Positions 1 to 7,353 of a DNA stretch of 64,000 bases are shown piece by piece. Numbering within the stretch: position 1 is the stretch's first letter; the number at the start of each line of letters is the position of its first letter. A program made the translations under genes and the position numbers. Source of the DNA: CAMDPA01 sp963825625 (lineage in GTDB: Bacteria; Pseudomonadota; Alphaproteobacteria; Rhizobiales; Hyphomicrobiaceae); contig CAWGUF010000011.1 of NCBI GenBank assembly GCA_963825625.1, forward strand, positions 1 to 64,000, in the 5' to 3' direction. Under the pieces are notes generated by a model, which ran no database searches, was not told where the DNA came from, and saw only the letters and a program-made list of their open reading frames with translations.

Positions 1-60
1 TAAGCGCCCCACGAACGACCTGGGGCTCGCGGCGTTGGTTTTCGCTTGACGGGCTTGGGC

Positions 61-279
61 TCAGACGGCGACGCTTGGCGTCGCCGGTAGCGCGATGTTC
101 CAAGGAAGCAGGGCCTCGATATCGTCGAGGGTTGTTGCCTGCGGCAGCAGCGTGAAGACTCGGGCGAGATAGGCGTAGGGCTCCAGACCATTGGCCTTCG
201 CCGTCTCGACGAGACCATAGAGCCGCGCCGACGCTGTGGCGCCCTTCGGCGTATCACTGAAGAGCCATGCTTTTCTTCG
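61..279 (-). pseudogene. tnpC: IS66 transposase TnpC, detached C-terminal part
   Basis: Reading the minus strand to the stop at 61-63 gives the usual IS66 TnpC tail: RKAWLFSDTPKGATASA, then GLVETAKANGLEPYAYL, then DDIEALLPWN. There is no start codon or N-terminal domain. The fragment points the same way as the N-terminal part at 2897-4251, and the two join where TnpC continues after its CENAIRPF motif. It is therefore the displaced 3' end of the same gene, separated by the recombinase element. The exact join is blurred because the frame and a few bases around 276-293 do not fit a clean splice. Confidence 0.85.
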
Positions 280-808
280 ACGGCAATCTCACAGTCATTC
301 TGCCCATATCGGGCAGGATATCGTAGTCCATTACCGCTGGCATCCGCTGCATGGCCGGAGAGCGCGTTGCCTCATGGTCGAACATCGAGCCTCTGGCGAG
401 ATCGCGAATGTCGAGCTCGAGCCCGGTGTCGTCACGAAGGTGGCCGCCTGGAAGCTCGACCCCGTCAGTTGCGGTTCGATGAAGATTGGCTCCCCTCAGG
501 TCTCGCTGTCGGCGTTGAGTGATCTACATCGGCTGCTGATCTCCTGCGAATCGCGGCTCCTCTCTGCGAACGGCAACACCGGCACGCAGGAGGTCCACGA
601 TGGGATCGTTGGTAGCACTGGCCCGAGCGACGCAGCTTGTTCCGCGACCACCATCTCGCCCGCTGACAGCACCACGCCAGCTCGACCTCGTTCTCGACGA
701 CGTCGTGCTTCAGGGAATGACGGCGGCGCAGCGCCAAGCGGCAATCCAGTCGCTGGCTCAACTGCTGCTGGAGGCCAGAGGCAGCGCGACGAGGGAGGCC
801 GGCGATGA
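236..808 (+). CDS. DUF5372-like small protein of the recombinase element (start uncertain)
   Basis: Residues about 26-100 of this reading frame (IGQDIVVHYRWHPLHG, then a glutamate- and valine-rich strand region, then VSLSALSDLHRLL) resemble the short DUF5372 proteins often found upstream of large serine recombinases. Function is unknown. The frame opens at a GTG lying inside the IS66 fragment, outside the element. No in-frame ATG, GTG or TTG was seen between the element end and the conserved part, so the native start may be lost. The arginine- and serine-rich C-terminal stretch after about residue 110 overlaps the next ORF in another frame and may not be real protein. Confidence 0.4.
   Translation: MAPFGVSLKSHAFLRRQSHSHSAHIGQDIVVHYRWHPLHGRRARCLMVEHRASGEIANVELEPGVVTKVAAWKLDPVSCGSMKIGSPQVSLSALSDLHRLLISCESRLLSANGNTGTQEVHDGIVGSTGPSDAACSATTISPADSTTPARPRSRRRRASGNDGGAAPSGNPVAGSTAAGGQRQRDEGGRR
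294..303. repeat. Left terminal inverted repeat of the recombinase element
   Basis: GTCATTCTGC is the exact reverse complement of GCAGAATGAC at 2887-2896. The two copies lie where IS66 tnpC homology stops on either side. They may be element ends or parts of the recombinase binding sites. Confidence 0.55.
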
Positions 809-818
809 CCTCGCTTGA
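600..818 (+). CDS. Small recombinase-associated protein
   Basis: This 72-residue protein has the conserved core LQGMTAAQRQAAIQSLAQLL, a short amphipathic motif typical of the tiny proteins encoded immediately upstream of large serine recombinases in proteobacterial elements. It overlaps the start of the recombinase gene by 14 bp, which suggests translational coupling. Its biochemical role is not known; an accessory or directionality role is only a guess. The N-terminal third is proline- and arginine-rich and less typical. The ATG at 600 is the first in-frame start. Confidence 0.55.
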   Translation: MGSLVALARATQLVPRPPSRPLTAPRQLDLVLDDVVLQGMTAAQRQAAIQSLAQLLLEARGSATREAGDDLA

Positions 819-2895
819 TGCACTCCTCCCGTCGACCCTGCTTCAGCGCAAGGCTATCGTGTATGTTCGCCAGTCGACGCCGCAACAGGTGCAGGCGAAC
901 CTGGAGAGCCAACGACGGCAGTACGAACTGGTCGACGTTGCACGCCGCCGGGGTTTCAAAGAGGTAGAAGTAATCGACGACGATCTCGGGCGTTCGGCAA
1001 GCGGTGCCGTCGAGCGCCCTGGCTTCGACCGTCTGGTGGCAGCCCTGTGCGCCGGACAAGTCGGTGCAGTGCTCTGCCTCGACGCGTCGCGGCTGGCGCG
1101 CAATGGCCGGGATTGGCACCACTTGCTCGAACTGTGCGGCTTGGTCGAGGCCCGCGTCATAGATCTCGATGGTGTGTACGATCCGTGCCGGCCGAACGAT
1201 CGCCTGTTGCTCGGCATGAAGGGCAGCATCAGCGAGTTCGAGCTGGGTATCATTCGCTCCCGCATGTACGAAGCGGCGCGATCGAAGGCAAGGCGTGGCG
1301 AGCTGAGGATCTCGATACCGCTCGGCTACACCTGGGATCGTCGCGCCGGTCTCGGCCTCGATCCAGACCTGCGCCTGCAGGAGGTGATCAGACTTGTCTT
1401 TGCCAAGTTCCGGGAGCTTGGCAGCGCCCGCCAAGTGCTGCTGTGGATGGCGTCGGAGAATATCCACTTTCCCTATCCATCGGACGGCAGGACATTGACG
1501 TCGTTCGAATGGCGGCCGATCAGGTATCGCAACGTCATCTCGATTCTGAAGAATCCTTTCTATGCTGGCGTCTATGCCTACGGGAAGAGCGAGAAGCGCA
1601 CCGAGATCGTCGACGGTCGTGCACGCAAGAGCTACGGCCACCGCAAGCCGATGGACGCCTGGGAGGTGTTCATCAAGGACCACCACGAAGGCTACATCGG
1701 CTGGGCTGAGTATCAGGGCAATCAGTCGATCCTCGCAGGCAACGCCTACGGCAGGACCGGCGACACGAAGTCTGCACGCGGTGGCCGGGCGCTGCTCGCC
1801 GGTCTCATTTGCTGTGCCCGTTGCGGTCGCAAGCTCAAGGTTGCCTACACTGGGCGCTATCCGCGGCCCGTCTACGGGTGCGAGAGCCCAAACCTGCAGA
1901 TGGGCCGCAAGCGCTGTTTCAGGGTGGCCGGCAAGCACATCGACATGGCCGTGGCCGGAGAGATGCTGCGTGCGGTGGCGCCGATGGCGATCGAGGCTGC
2001 ACACGAGGCCGAGCGCATGCTGAAAGAGGAAGATCAGGATCGGCGCCACATCGCCGAGCTGGAGCTGCGCCAAGCCCAGTACGATGCCTCGCTCGCCGAG
2101 CGTCGTTACGCGGCTTGCGATCCCGACAACCGCCTGATTGCGGCGCAGCTGGAGAAGGCGTGGGAAGTGACGCTGCAGCGCGTCGAGGCGTGCCGGCAAC
2201 GGCTCCACGAAATGCCGGCACCCGCCGCAGGGGATGCACTACCCGATTTCACTGGACTGGCTGATGATCTCGCTGCGGCCTGGAAGTCGCCGCGAACGAC
2301 AATGCGCACACGACAGCGGCTGGTGCGGGCCCTGATCACGGAGATCGTTGCCGATGTCGACGAGGTAGCCGGAGAGATCGTGCTCGTCGTCCACTGGAAG
2401 GGTGGCCAACATTCTGAGTTGCGCGTCCGAAAACCGAAGACCGGCGAGCATGGCTGTGGCACTCCCCAGCAGGCCTTGGCCGTCATTCGCGCCATGGCGG
2501 GCCGCTGGTCGGACCAGGATATCGCCGCTTCGTTGAACCGCATGGGGCTGCCTACCGGGCAAGGCAAGACCTGGACCGCACACCGCGTCGGATCAATCCG
2601 CCGCGTCAACGGCATTCACGGCTATCTCTCCGCCGAAAAGGATGGCCAGTGGCTGACAATGCGCGACGCAGCCGCGAAACTCGGCGTCAGCCATCATCAG
2701 ATCCGAAAGCTGATCAACGCTGGCATCCTGACCAGCAACCAGATCGTGCCGGAGGCGCCGCACCAGATCCGGGCCTCAGATCTCGACAGCGAACAAGTCG
2801 CGAGTTCCCTCGCCCGGAAAGGTCGCCCGTGTCGGGCTGTCTCCGAAAACCAGCTCTCAATGTTTCCAAGCACTTACGAAGGGGGTGCAGAATGA
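805..2895 (+). CDS. Large serine recombinase
   Basis: A 696-residue recombinase that should catalyse site-specific DNA exchange through a covalent serine link. The N-terminal resolvase domain (about residues 15-160) contains YVRQSTPQQ with the probable nucleophile Ser24 and the RLARNGRDW and ISEFELGIIRSRM motifs. A recombinase domain follows (about 170-290). A zinc ribbon comes next, with CCARCGRKL and a second cysteine set ending KRC near residues 332-373, then a coiled-coil-rich region. The C-terminus has a helix-turn-helix-like segment (MRDAAAKLGVSHHQIRKL). The stop codon lies in the right inverted repeat of the element. The gene looks intact and is the presumed mover of the element. Confidence 0.92.
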   Translation: MTSLDALLPSTLLQRKAIVYVRQSTPQQVQANLESQRRQYELVDVARRRGFKEVEVIDDDLGRSASGAVERPGFDRLVAALCAGQVGAVLCLDASRLARNGRDWHHLLELCGLVEARVIDLDGVYDPCRPNDRLLLGMKGSISEFELGIIRSRMYEAARSKARRGELRISIPLGYTWDRRAGLGLDPDLRLQEVIRLVFAKFRELGSARQVLLWMASENIHFPYPSDGRTLTSFEWRPIRYRNVISILKNPFYAGVYAYGKSEKRTEIVDGRARKSYGHRKPMDAWEVFIKDHHEGYIGWAEYQGNQSILAGNAYGRTGDTKSARGGRALLAGLICCARCGRKLKVAYTGRYPRPVYGCESPNLQMGRKRCFRVAGKHIDMAVAGEMLRAVAPMAIEAAHEAERMLKEEDQDRRHIAELELRQAQYDASLAERRYAACDPDNRLIAAQLEKAWEVTLQRVEACRQRLHEMPAPAAGDALPDFTGLADDLAAAWKSPRTTMRTRQRLVRALITEIVADVDEVAGEIVLVVHWKGGQHSELRVRKPKTGEHGCGTPQQALAVIRAMAGRWSDQDIAASLNRMGLPTGQGKTWTAHRVGSIRRVNGIHGYLSAEKDGQWLTMRDAAAKLGVSHHQIRKLINAGILTSNQIVPEAPHQIRASDLDSEQVASSLARKGRPCRAVSENQLSMFPSTYEGGAE

Positions 2896-2896
2896 C
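2887..2896. repeat. Right terminal inverted repeat of the recombinase element
   Basis: GCAGAATGAC, reverse complement of the copy at 294-303. The TGA at 2893-2895 is the recombinase stop codon, so the coding sequence runs to the very edge of the element. Confidence 0.55.
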
Positions 2897-4251
2897 CCGG
2901 TCATCGCAAACGGGCGGATGGCGTTCTCGCAGAGCACGTTCGATATCTCGAGCCGGCCGTCCTCAAGATAGCGGATGAGCTTTGGCCACTCGTCGGCGAG
3001 ATAGCTGATCGCCTTGCCGGTCAGCGACAGCGGAGGTGTCGCATTGCGGTTTTTGTCGAGCCACGTGCGCAGATCGTCCCAGATCGGTCGTGCCTTCTCG
3101 TTGCGCAATCGATGTCGCTGCTCAGCCGTCATGCCGGCGTCGCGCGCCAGCTTCTCGATACGATAGAGTTGGCGGATGATCAGCAATGCTTCCGGCGCAA
3201 GCCCGCGTTCGCTGCCGGCGAGTTTGTGCTGTGCCTTCACCGCCTCGACGAACCTGCGGCGTGCGTGATCGAGGCAGCCGACGTGGACGATTCCGTCGCG
3301 ACGGGCCGCGGCGTTGTAGCCGCCGTAGGCGTCGGATTGCAGATAGCCCCGGTACTCGTCAAGAAGCCGCATCGGGATGGCGCCGGCCCGCGACGGCGCA
3401 TAGTCGAACAGGATGATCCGCTGTCCCGGTGGCCCGCCCCGACGCACCCACATGAAGGATTTCGCCGTCGCCGACCGGCCATCCTCCTTCAGGACCTGCA
3501 CGCTGGTCTCATCCATCTGCAGGACGTCATAGGACAATTGCGTCTCATGCATGAGGTTGATCAGCGGCACGACGAGATCACCAAGCTTGATCATCCAGTT
3601 CGCCATGGTCGTGCGCGACAGCGCGATCTTGTATCGCGCAAGAATGCCTTCCTGGCGATAGAGCGGCAGGCCATCGACGAACTTCGCGGTGCTGACGTGC
3701 GCGAGCAGACCCGGTGATGCATTGGACTTCGGGATCGGCTGCGCGGGCATGGCCGCCGTGACGACAACGGGGTCATCGTGGCTTGTGCCCTCGCATGAGC
3801 GGCAGGCATATTTGAAGCGTACGTGCTGCAGGACCTGGGCGCGTGCGGGCACGAGATCAAACTGTTCGCTCGTGATCTCGCCGATGCGCGTCAGCTGGCA
3901 GCCGCATGCGCAGATCTTCTCCTCATCGGGAATGTCATGCTCGACGCGCACGCGCGGCAGAGAGGCGTCGATTGGTCTGCGCTTCCCACGAGCGCGCGCG
4001 TGGGCCGGAACCGCGATCTCGGTCATGTCCGTTTCGGGCGCATCCGCGGCGGCGAGCGCCTCGGCCTCGTTGAAGAGATCCATCTGCGCCAGCGTGGAAA
4101 GCTTCTCCGACTTGGGCGCGAAGGCCTTGACCGTTGCCAGCCTGAGCTGCTCCTCCAGGATCGCGATACGCGCCGCCTGCGCTGCATTCAACGCCTTCAG
4201 CGTTGCGATCTCGTCGCTCTGGGGCGTCGGCGATGTCTCGGAAGTGCCCAT
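2897..4251 (-). pseudogene. tnpC: IS66 transposase TnpC, N-terminal and catalytic part, interrupted
   Basis: This is the larger part of an IS66 DDE transposase. From the N-terminus it shows a leucine-zipper-like region (LKALNAAQAARIAILEEQLR), a zinc-binding segment (CACGCQL, then YACRSCEG) and the catalytic core with Asp in QMDETSVQVL, Asp in LQSDAYGGYN and Glu in NVLCENAIRPF. After RPFA the frame reads a few foreign residues and stops inside the recombinase element, so the last 70 or so residues are missing; they lie at 61-279. The start MGTSETSP at 4251 is preferred over the upstream ATG at 4293. All three catalytic acids remain, but the C-terminal domain is gone, so activity is doubtful. 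Confidence 0.9.
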
Positions 4252-4302
4252 GGGAAAGGCATAACTGATTTGCGCGTGGGAATGCCGCCACACGCACGAC
4301 TT

Positions 4303-4716
4303 TTACAGAACAGTGCGATATTCCAGCTCGCGGTGTGGCTTCATGTGCTTCAGATCGAGCCCGTCGAGCAGCCAGCGGAGCTGCTCCGGCGTCAGCTTTG
4401 CGACCCGCCCTGGCAAGTACGAGGGCCATCTGAAGCGCTCCTCCTCCAGACGCTTCAACCACAGGCAAAACCCGCTGCGCTCCCAGTACAGGACCTTCAT
4501 CTGGTTGCGCCGCTTGTTGGTGAAGCAGAACAGATTGCGGCTGAACGGATCATATTTCAGAGACGCCTCGATCAAGACCGACAGCCCGTTGATGCCCATC
4601 CGGAAATCGACCGGATCCAGGCACACGTGGATCGTGATCTCATCATCAAGCGGCGGTCGCACCGCCGCAATCCCACGTCCCCGTCTGTCAACCATCGCGC
4701 TGAGCCTGATCCGCAA
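4303..4716 (-). CDS. tnpB: IS66 accessory protein TnpB
   Basis: TnpB of the IS66 family, needed for transposition together with TnpC; its exact role is not settled. The conserved core is visible: CLDPVDFRMGINGLSVLIE, YDPFSRNLFCF, KRRNQMKVLYWERSGFCLW and LKRLEEERFRWP. The C-terminal part (LTPEQLRWLLDGLD) is also standard. The gene lies just upstream of tnpC on the same strand, about 50 bp away, as expected for an IS66 operon. The family is usually about 115 residues, so the true start is probably internal to this 137-residue frame, near MVDRRGRG. Confidence 0.88.
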   Translation of the reverse strand: MRIRLSAMVDRRGRGIAAVRPPLDDEITIHVCLDPVDFRMGINGLSVLIEASLKYDPFSRNLFCFTNKRRNQMKVLYWERSGFCLWLKRLEEERFRWPSYLPGRVAKLTPEQLRWLLDGLDLKHMKPHRELEYRTVL

Positions 4717-4764
4717 ATCGAATGCGGCATCATCCCAGGTTCCGGCCGGTAGCGGCAGAAGCAG

Positions 4765-5244
4765 TTGTCTTGGCGCTTACTTATCACCGCGCTTGTCAAA
4801 CGTCGTGCCGAGCTGGCAGGCGAGATCGAGGAAGCCCACAAGCGCATCTCGCAGATGATCGCGGACCTGGGCACGCTGGACGCCACGATCCTAATGTTCG
4901 ATCCGACCTATGAGATTGAAGGCATCAAGCCGAAGGCGTTCCGCCCGCCCGCGGACTGGTCCAAGCGGGGAGAGATGGCGAAAGCGGTGCTATCGGCCCT
5001 GCGGCTGGCCAAGGAACCGCTCACCTGCCGCGACATCGCCTTGCAGATCATGGCCAAGCGGGCAGTGGACACGACCGACCTGCGGCTGGTGAACCTGATG
5101 CGGCACCGGGTTGCGACCGCGCTGAAGCACCAGCGGAACGTCGGGAACGCTGTATCGCAGCCGGGGCCGGGCCATTACAATATCTGGACGTTGCCTAGCG
5201 CAGCCCAAGCCACGCCCCGAGTGCCATCAGCAGCCCAACGATGA
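4765..5244 (+). pseudogene. Conserved hypothetical protein, 5' end replaced by IS66
   Basis: The frame encodes LITALVKRRAELAGEIEEAHKRI, a heptad-like helix, then a domain with REMAKAVLSALRLAKEPLTCRDIALQIMAKR, which looks like a winged-helix fold, and a tail QPGPGHYNIW. Similar 140-150-residue proteins of unknown function occur in alphaproteobacteria, from memory. The IS66 right end stops at 4780, within the first codons, so the native start lies beyond the left end of the IS outside the window. A TTG at 4765 inside the IS could restart translation in frame, so a nearly complete protein might still be made. The 3' end overlaps the opposing small ORF by about 50 bp. Confidence 0.6.
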
Positions 5245-5347
5245 TGAAGGCGCCAATCGTCTCCGGCTCGCGCCAGAGGGGGACCGGGTCGCGCTGGGGC
5301 TGGAACGGCGGCGGCTCGGGCGGGAGCCAGTCGGGGCTGGCTAACAT
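5195..5347 (-). CDS. Small proline-rich single-helix membrane protein
   Basis: A 50-residue ORF starting with ATG one base after the stop codon of the interrupted membrane gene (stop 5349-5351), so it is placed as a third gene of the DUF4065 operon. It has a proline-rich front (SPDWLPPEPPPFQPQRDP) and one hydrophobic C-terminal segment (IGAFIIVGLLMALGAWLGL). Function unknown. It is much more GC-rich than the two genes before it and overlaps an opposing gene at its 3' end, so it might be chance. Spacing and the clean membrane segment argue for it. Confidence 0.45.
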   Translation of the reverse strand: MLASPDWLPPEPPPFQPQRDPVPLWREPETIGAFIIVGLLMALGAWLGLR

Positions 5348-5596
5348 GTCAGTTGTCACTTCCACCTTGCCGAACTCCAAAAATAAATCCAGCTACAGTT
5401 AGGATGGCTGCGATTAATCGTTCTATGTATTTCTCAAGAGTTCCGTCTGGGGAAGACCATGACGCGACTAAACAAATTAGCAACGCAATAACAAGGGCTG
5501 CAATAATTCCAGATGCTATATTTAGTGATGCGTTTGTTGAACCAGTAACGCGACCAATTAAACCTAACTTTCTATCATGTAACGCTAACTCATGCT

Positions 5597-5604
5597 TATT
5601 GTTA
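5597..5604. repeat. Target site duplication, left copy
   Basis: TATTGTTA directly before the left inverted repeat of the IS1595-family element, identical to 6634-6641. Confidence 0.9.
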
Positions 5605-6633
5605 CCTGCTTACCCATGATCGTCAGCCAAGTTTGAGCCACACGGGTCTGCGATTTTGCTGTGCATTCTGAGGGAGATGGCTCATGGCGCGCAACAAGGT
5701 GCAATTCCAGAAAGGCCTTTCGGAGGCCGAATTCCTGCGGCTCTATGGTGACGAGGATGCGTGCCGCGAGGCGCTTTTCCGCTGGCGCTGGCCTGGCGGC
5801 TTCGAGTGTCCGGCGTGCGGCGAGCGGGGCCATTGCGTGCTCGACCGGCGTGCGCTGATCCAGTGCAACACCTGCCGCACTCAGACATCGTTGACCGCCG
5901 GCACGATCTTCGCCAACACCAAATTGCCGCTCACGACTTGGTTCCGCGCCATGTACCTCATCACGCAGTCGAAGCAGGGCATCTCGACGGTCGAACTCGG
6001 CCGCCGCCTCGGCGTGCGCCAGACCACGGCCTGGGCGATGAAATCGAAACTCACGCAAGTGATGCTTGAACGCGACGCGAAGAAACTGCTCGACGGCCGC
6101 GTCGAGATGGATGACGCCTATCTCGGTGGCCGGCGATCAGACGGCAAGACGGGACGCGGTGCGCCGGGAAAGACGCCGTTCGTGGCCGCGGTCGAGACCA
6201 CCGACGACGGCAAACCGAAACGCGTGCAATTGCGTCGCGTCACACGCTTCTCGAAGAAGGCGATCAAGGCGCTGGCTGGCCGGACGTTGAAGCCCTCGGC
6301 GCGCGTCGTCACCGACGGGCTCGGCTGCTTTCACGGGCTCAAGGGATCAATCGAAGCGCACAACCGGCTCATCGTCGCCCAACTTGGCCACGCCGAGAAA
6401 CTGCCGCAATTCCAGTCGGTCAACACCGTGCTCGGCAATATCAAGAGCGCGATTACCGGAACCTATCGCGCGGTCAGGAAGCACGCCGATCGCACCCTCG
6501 CCGAATTCGAATGGCGTTTCAATCGGCGCTATGATCTCGCCGCCATGATCCCCCGCCTCGGCTGGGCCGCAACCCACACGCCGCCGATGCCCCATCGGCT
6601 TCTGAAGATGGCTGAGAGTGGTGGGTAAGCAGG
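5605..6633 (+). mobile_element. IS1595-family insertion sequence, 1029 bp
   Basis: The ends are perfect 11-bp inverted repeats, CCTGCTTACCC at 5605-5615 and GGGTAAGCAGG at 6623-6633, flanked by an identical 8-bp direct repeat TATTGTTA, the target length usual for IS1595. It carries one transposase gene whose TAA stop lies in the right repeat. The perfect repeats and intact transposase suggest a recent and possibly active insertion. It disrupts a small membrane protein gene. Confidence 0.93.
5684..6628 (+). CDS. IS1595-family transposase
   Basis: A 314-residue transposase. The N-terminus has the family zinc ribbon (FECPACGERGH, then IQCNTCRTQTS, about residues 43-69), followed by the helical segment ISTVELGRRLGVRQTTAW. 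The DDE-like core shows EMDDAYLGGRRSDG with the first acid near residue 145, VVTDGLGCF with the second near 208, and the later NTVLGNIKSAITGTY block. The start ATG follows a GGGAGATGG stretch. No frameshift or premature stop is visible. The coding end merges with the right terminal repeat. Confidence 0.93.
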   Translation: MARNKVQFQKGLSEAEFLRLYGDEDACREALFRWRWPGGFECPACGERGHCVLDRRALIQCNTCRTQTSLTAGTIFANTKLPLTTWFRAMYLITQSKQGISTVELGRRLGVRQTTAWAMKSKLTQVMLERDAKKLLDGRVEMDDAYLGGRRSDGKTGRGAPGKTPFVAAVETTDDGKPKRVQLRRVTRFSKKAIKALAGRTLKPSARVVTDGLGCFHGLKGSIEAHNRLIVAQLGHAEKLPQFQSVNTVLGNIKSAITGTYRAVRKHADRTLAEFEWRFNRRYDLAAMIPRLGWAATHTPPMPHRLLKMAESGG

Positions 6634-6641
6634 TATTGTTA
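6634..6641. repeat. Target site duplication, right copy
   Basis: TATTGTTA directly after the right inverted repeat of the IS1595-family element, identical to 5597-5604. Confidence 0.9.
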
Positions 6642-6732
6642 AGCGCCAAGCGCTCATCATCTTTACTTTCAAACTGCGTTACTTCTTTTTCTGGTGTCGG
6701 GTCACGCTCAACCTGAATCGTATCGTTCGACA

Positions 6733-7251
6733 TTACGCAGCCGTTGACCCCCGCGCAGGAGATGATCGTTCATCATCGTATATCCGTAAGAATTCGGATC
6801 GCACAAACTCATCTGGTATTTCAAGGCCGTGTGGCACTTCAAAACCAAATGCTTCAGCCTGCTTGTACCATGCGGAATTTTTCTCGTGTGTCATTTCTGA
6901 CAACGCAAAACTAGACAGGTGTCCATATCGCTTCCAAACGAATTCTAGAAGGGGAGCCACTTCCTTGTCATCGGTAGAAACTATTGCGGGGTCTTCAAAA
7001 GGTCCCATAGATTGCGGAGTTAAAATTGGAGAGCGCCCAAAAGGTTTTAAAACGTGATACAAGCTGCTAAATACTGGCCCGTATCTCCATACCTGCGGTT
7101 TTTCATCCAGGATTGCCTCTGGTTTAAATGCCAGCCACCATCCATGCGCGCAGTACACAAGTTTTTGAAGCTTCATATGCTCTACGCCATTTGGGCTTGC
7201 ATGGTGCTGCAAGAACCAGTTGGCAACTGCCAGCGGTGAATATTTTGTCAT
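6733..7251 (-). CDS. Panacea-domain (DUF4065) antitoxin-like protein
   Basis: A 172-residue protein with the DUF4065/Panacea fold seen in SocA-type adaptors and in PanA antitoxins: YSPLAVANWFLQH, MKLQKLVYCAHGWWLAF, VWRYGPVFSSLYH and a C-terminal helical pair around EFVWKRYGHLSSFALSEMTH. PanA proteins are known to neutralise many unrelated toxins encoded next to them. Here the downstream gene, overlapping by one base, encodes a two-helix membrane protein, which fits an antitoxin-toxin pair. The start MTKYSPLAV at 7251 matches the family start; upstream codons to 7308 are not needed. The low GC content compared with the core genome indicates transfer. Confidence 0.85.
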   Translation of the reverse strand: MTKYSPLAVANWFLQHHASPNGVEHMKLQKLVYCAHGWWLAFKPEAILDEKPQVWRYGPVFSSLYHVLKPFGRSPILTPQSMGPFEDPAIVSTDDKEVAPLLEFVWKRYGHLSSFALSEMTHEKNSAWYKQAEAFGFEVPHGLEIPDEFVRSEFLRIYDDERSSPARGSTAA

Positions 7252-7353
7252 GTCCCGCACGCGGTTGGAGTGCGCGAATCGATTGGCTAAAATCGTTCGC
7301 AACCTCATCGTTTGTCAATCATAATGTTCCAGATTCGTTCCGGTCAACTCAAA

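Larger units (their letters stand above)
294..2896 (+). mobile_element. Large-serine-recombinase element inserted in IS66 tnpC
   Basis: This 2.6 kb segment separates the two halves of an IS66 transposase gene. It holds a DUF5372-like ORF, a 72-residue ORF and a 696-residue serine recombinase, all on the plus strand and opposite to the host transposase. A perfect 10-bp inverted repeat marks its likely ends: GTCATTCTGC at 294-303 and GCAGAATGAC at 2887-2896, the latter including the recombinase stop codon. Boundaries are inferred from where TnpC homology stops and from this repeat. Insertion by the encoded recombinase is inference. Confidence 0.7.
1..4780 (-). mobile_element. IS66-family insertion sequence carrying a nested serine-recombinase element
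   Basis: The right end, read on the minus strand from 4780, starts GTAAGCGCC, the typical IS66 terminal sequence. The window begins with TAAGCGCC, so the left terminal repeat starts one base before position 1. Between the ends lie tnpB and tnpC on the minus strand, with tnpC split by about 2.6 kb of foreign DNA. Without that insert the element would be about 2.2 kb. No tnpA was found: only 64 bp separate tnpB from the end. The bases just outside the right end (4781-4788, TTATCACC) should be the 8-bp target duplication; the other copy lies outside the window. Confidence 0.85.
5349..6733 (-). pseudogene. Two-helix membrane protein (candidate PanT-like toxin) interrupted by IS1595-family element
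   Basis: Reading from ATG at 6733 gives MSNDTIQVERDPTPEKE and on to LALNN, where the IS begins. After the IS the same frame continues KHELALHDRKLGLIG and ends at 5349. Removing 5597-6633 (IS plus one target copy) leaves exactly 348 bp, 115 codons plus stop, in frame. The restored protein has a charged N-terminus of about 50 residues, two membrane helices (LNIASGIIAALVIALLICL and LIAAILTVAGFIFGV) and a short tail. It overlaps the DUF4065 gene stop by one base (TAATG). Its role as the toxin partner of that antitoxin is inferred from position and membrane nature. Confidence 0.8.

Noticed and set aside
496..2208. A 570-residue frame on the minus strand opposite the serine recombinase
   Set aside because: It is the antisense shadow of a high-GC gene; the translation has no domain character and the plus strand carries clear catalytic motifs.
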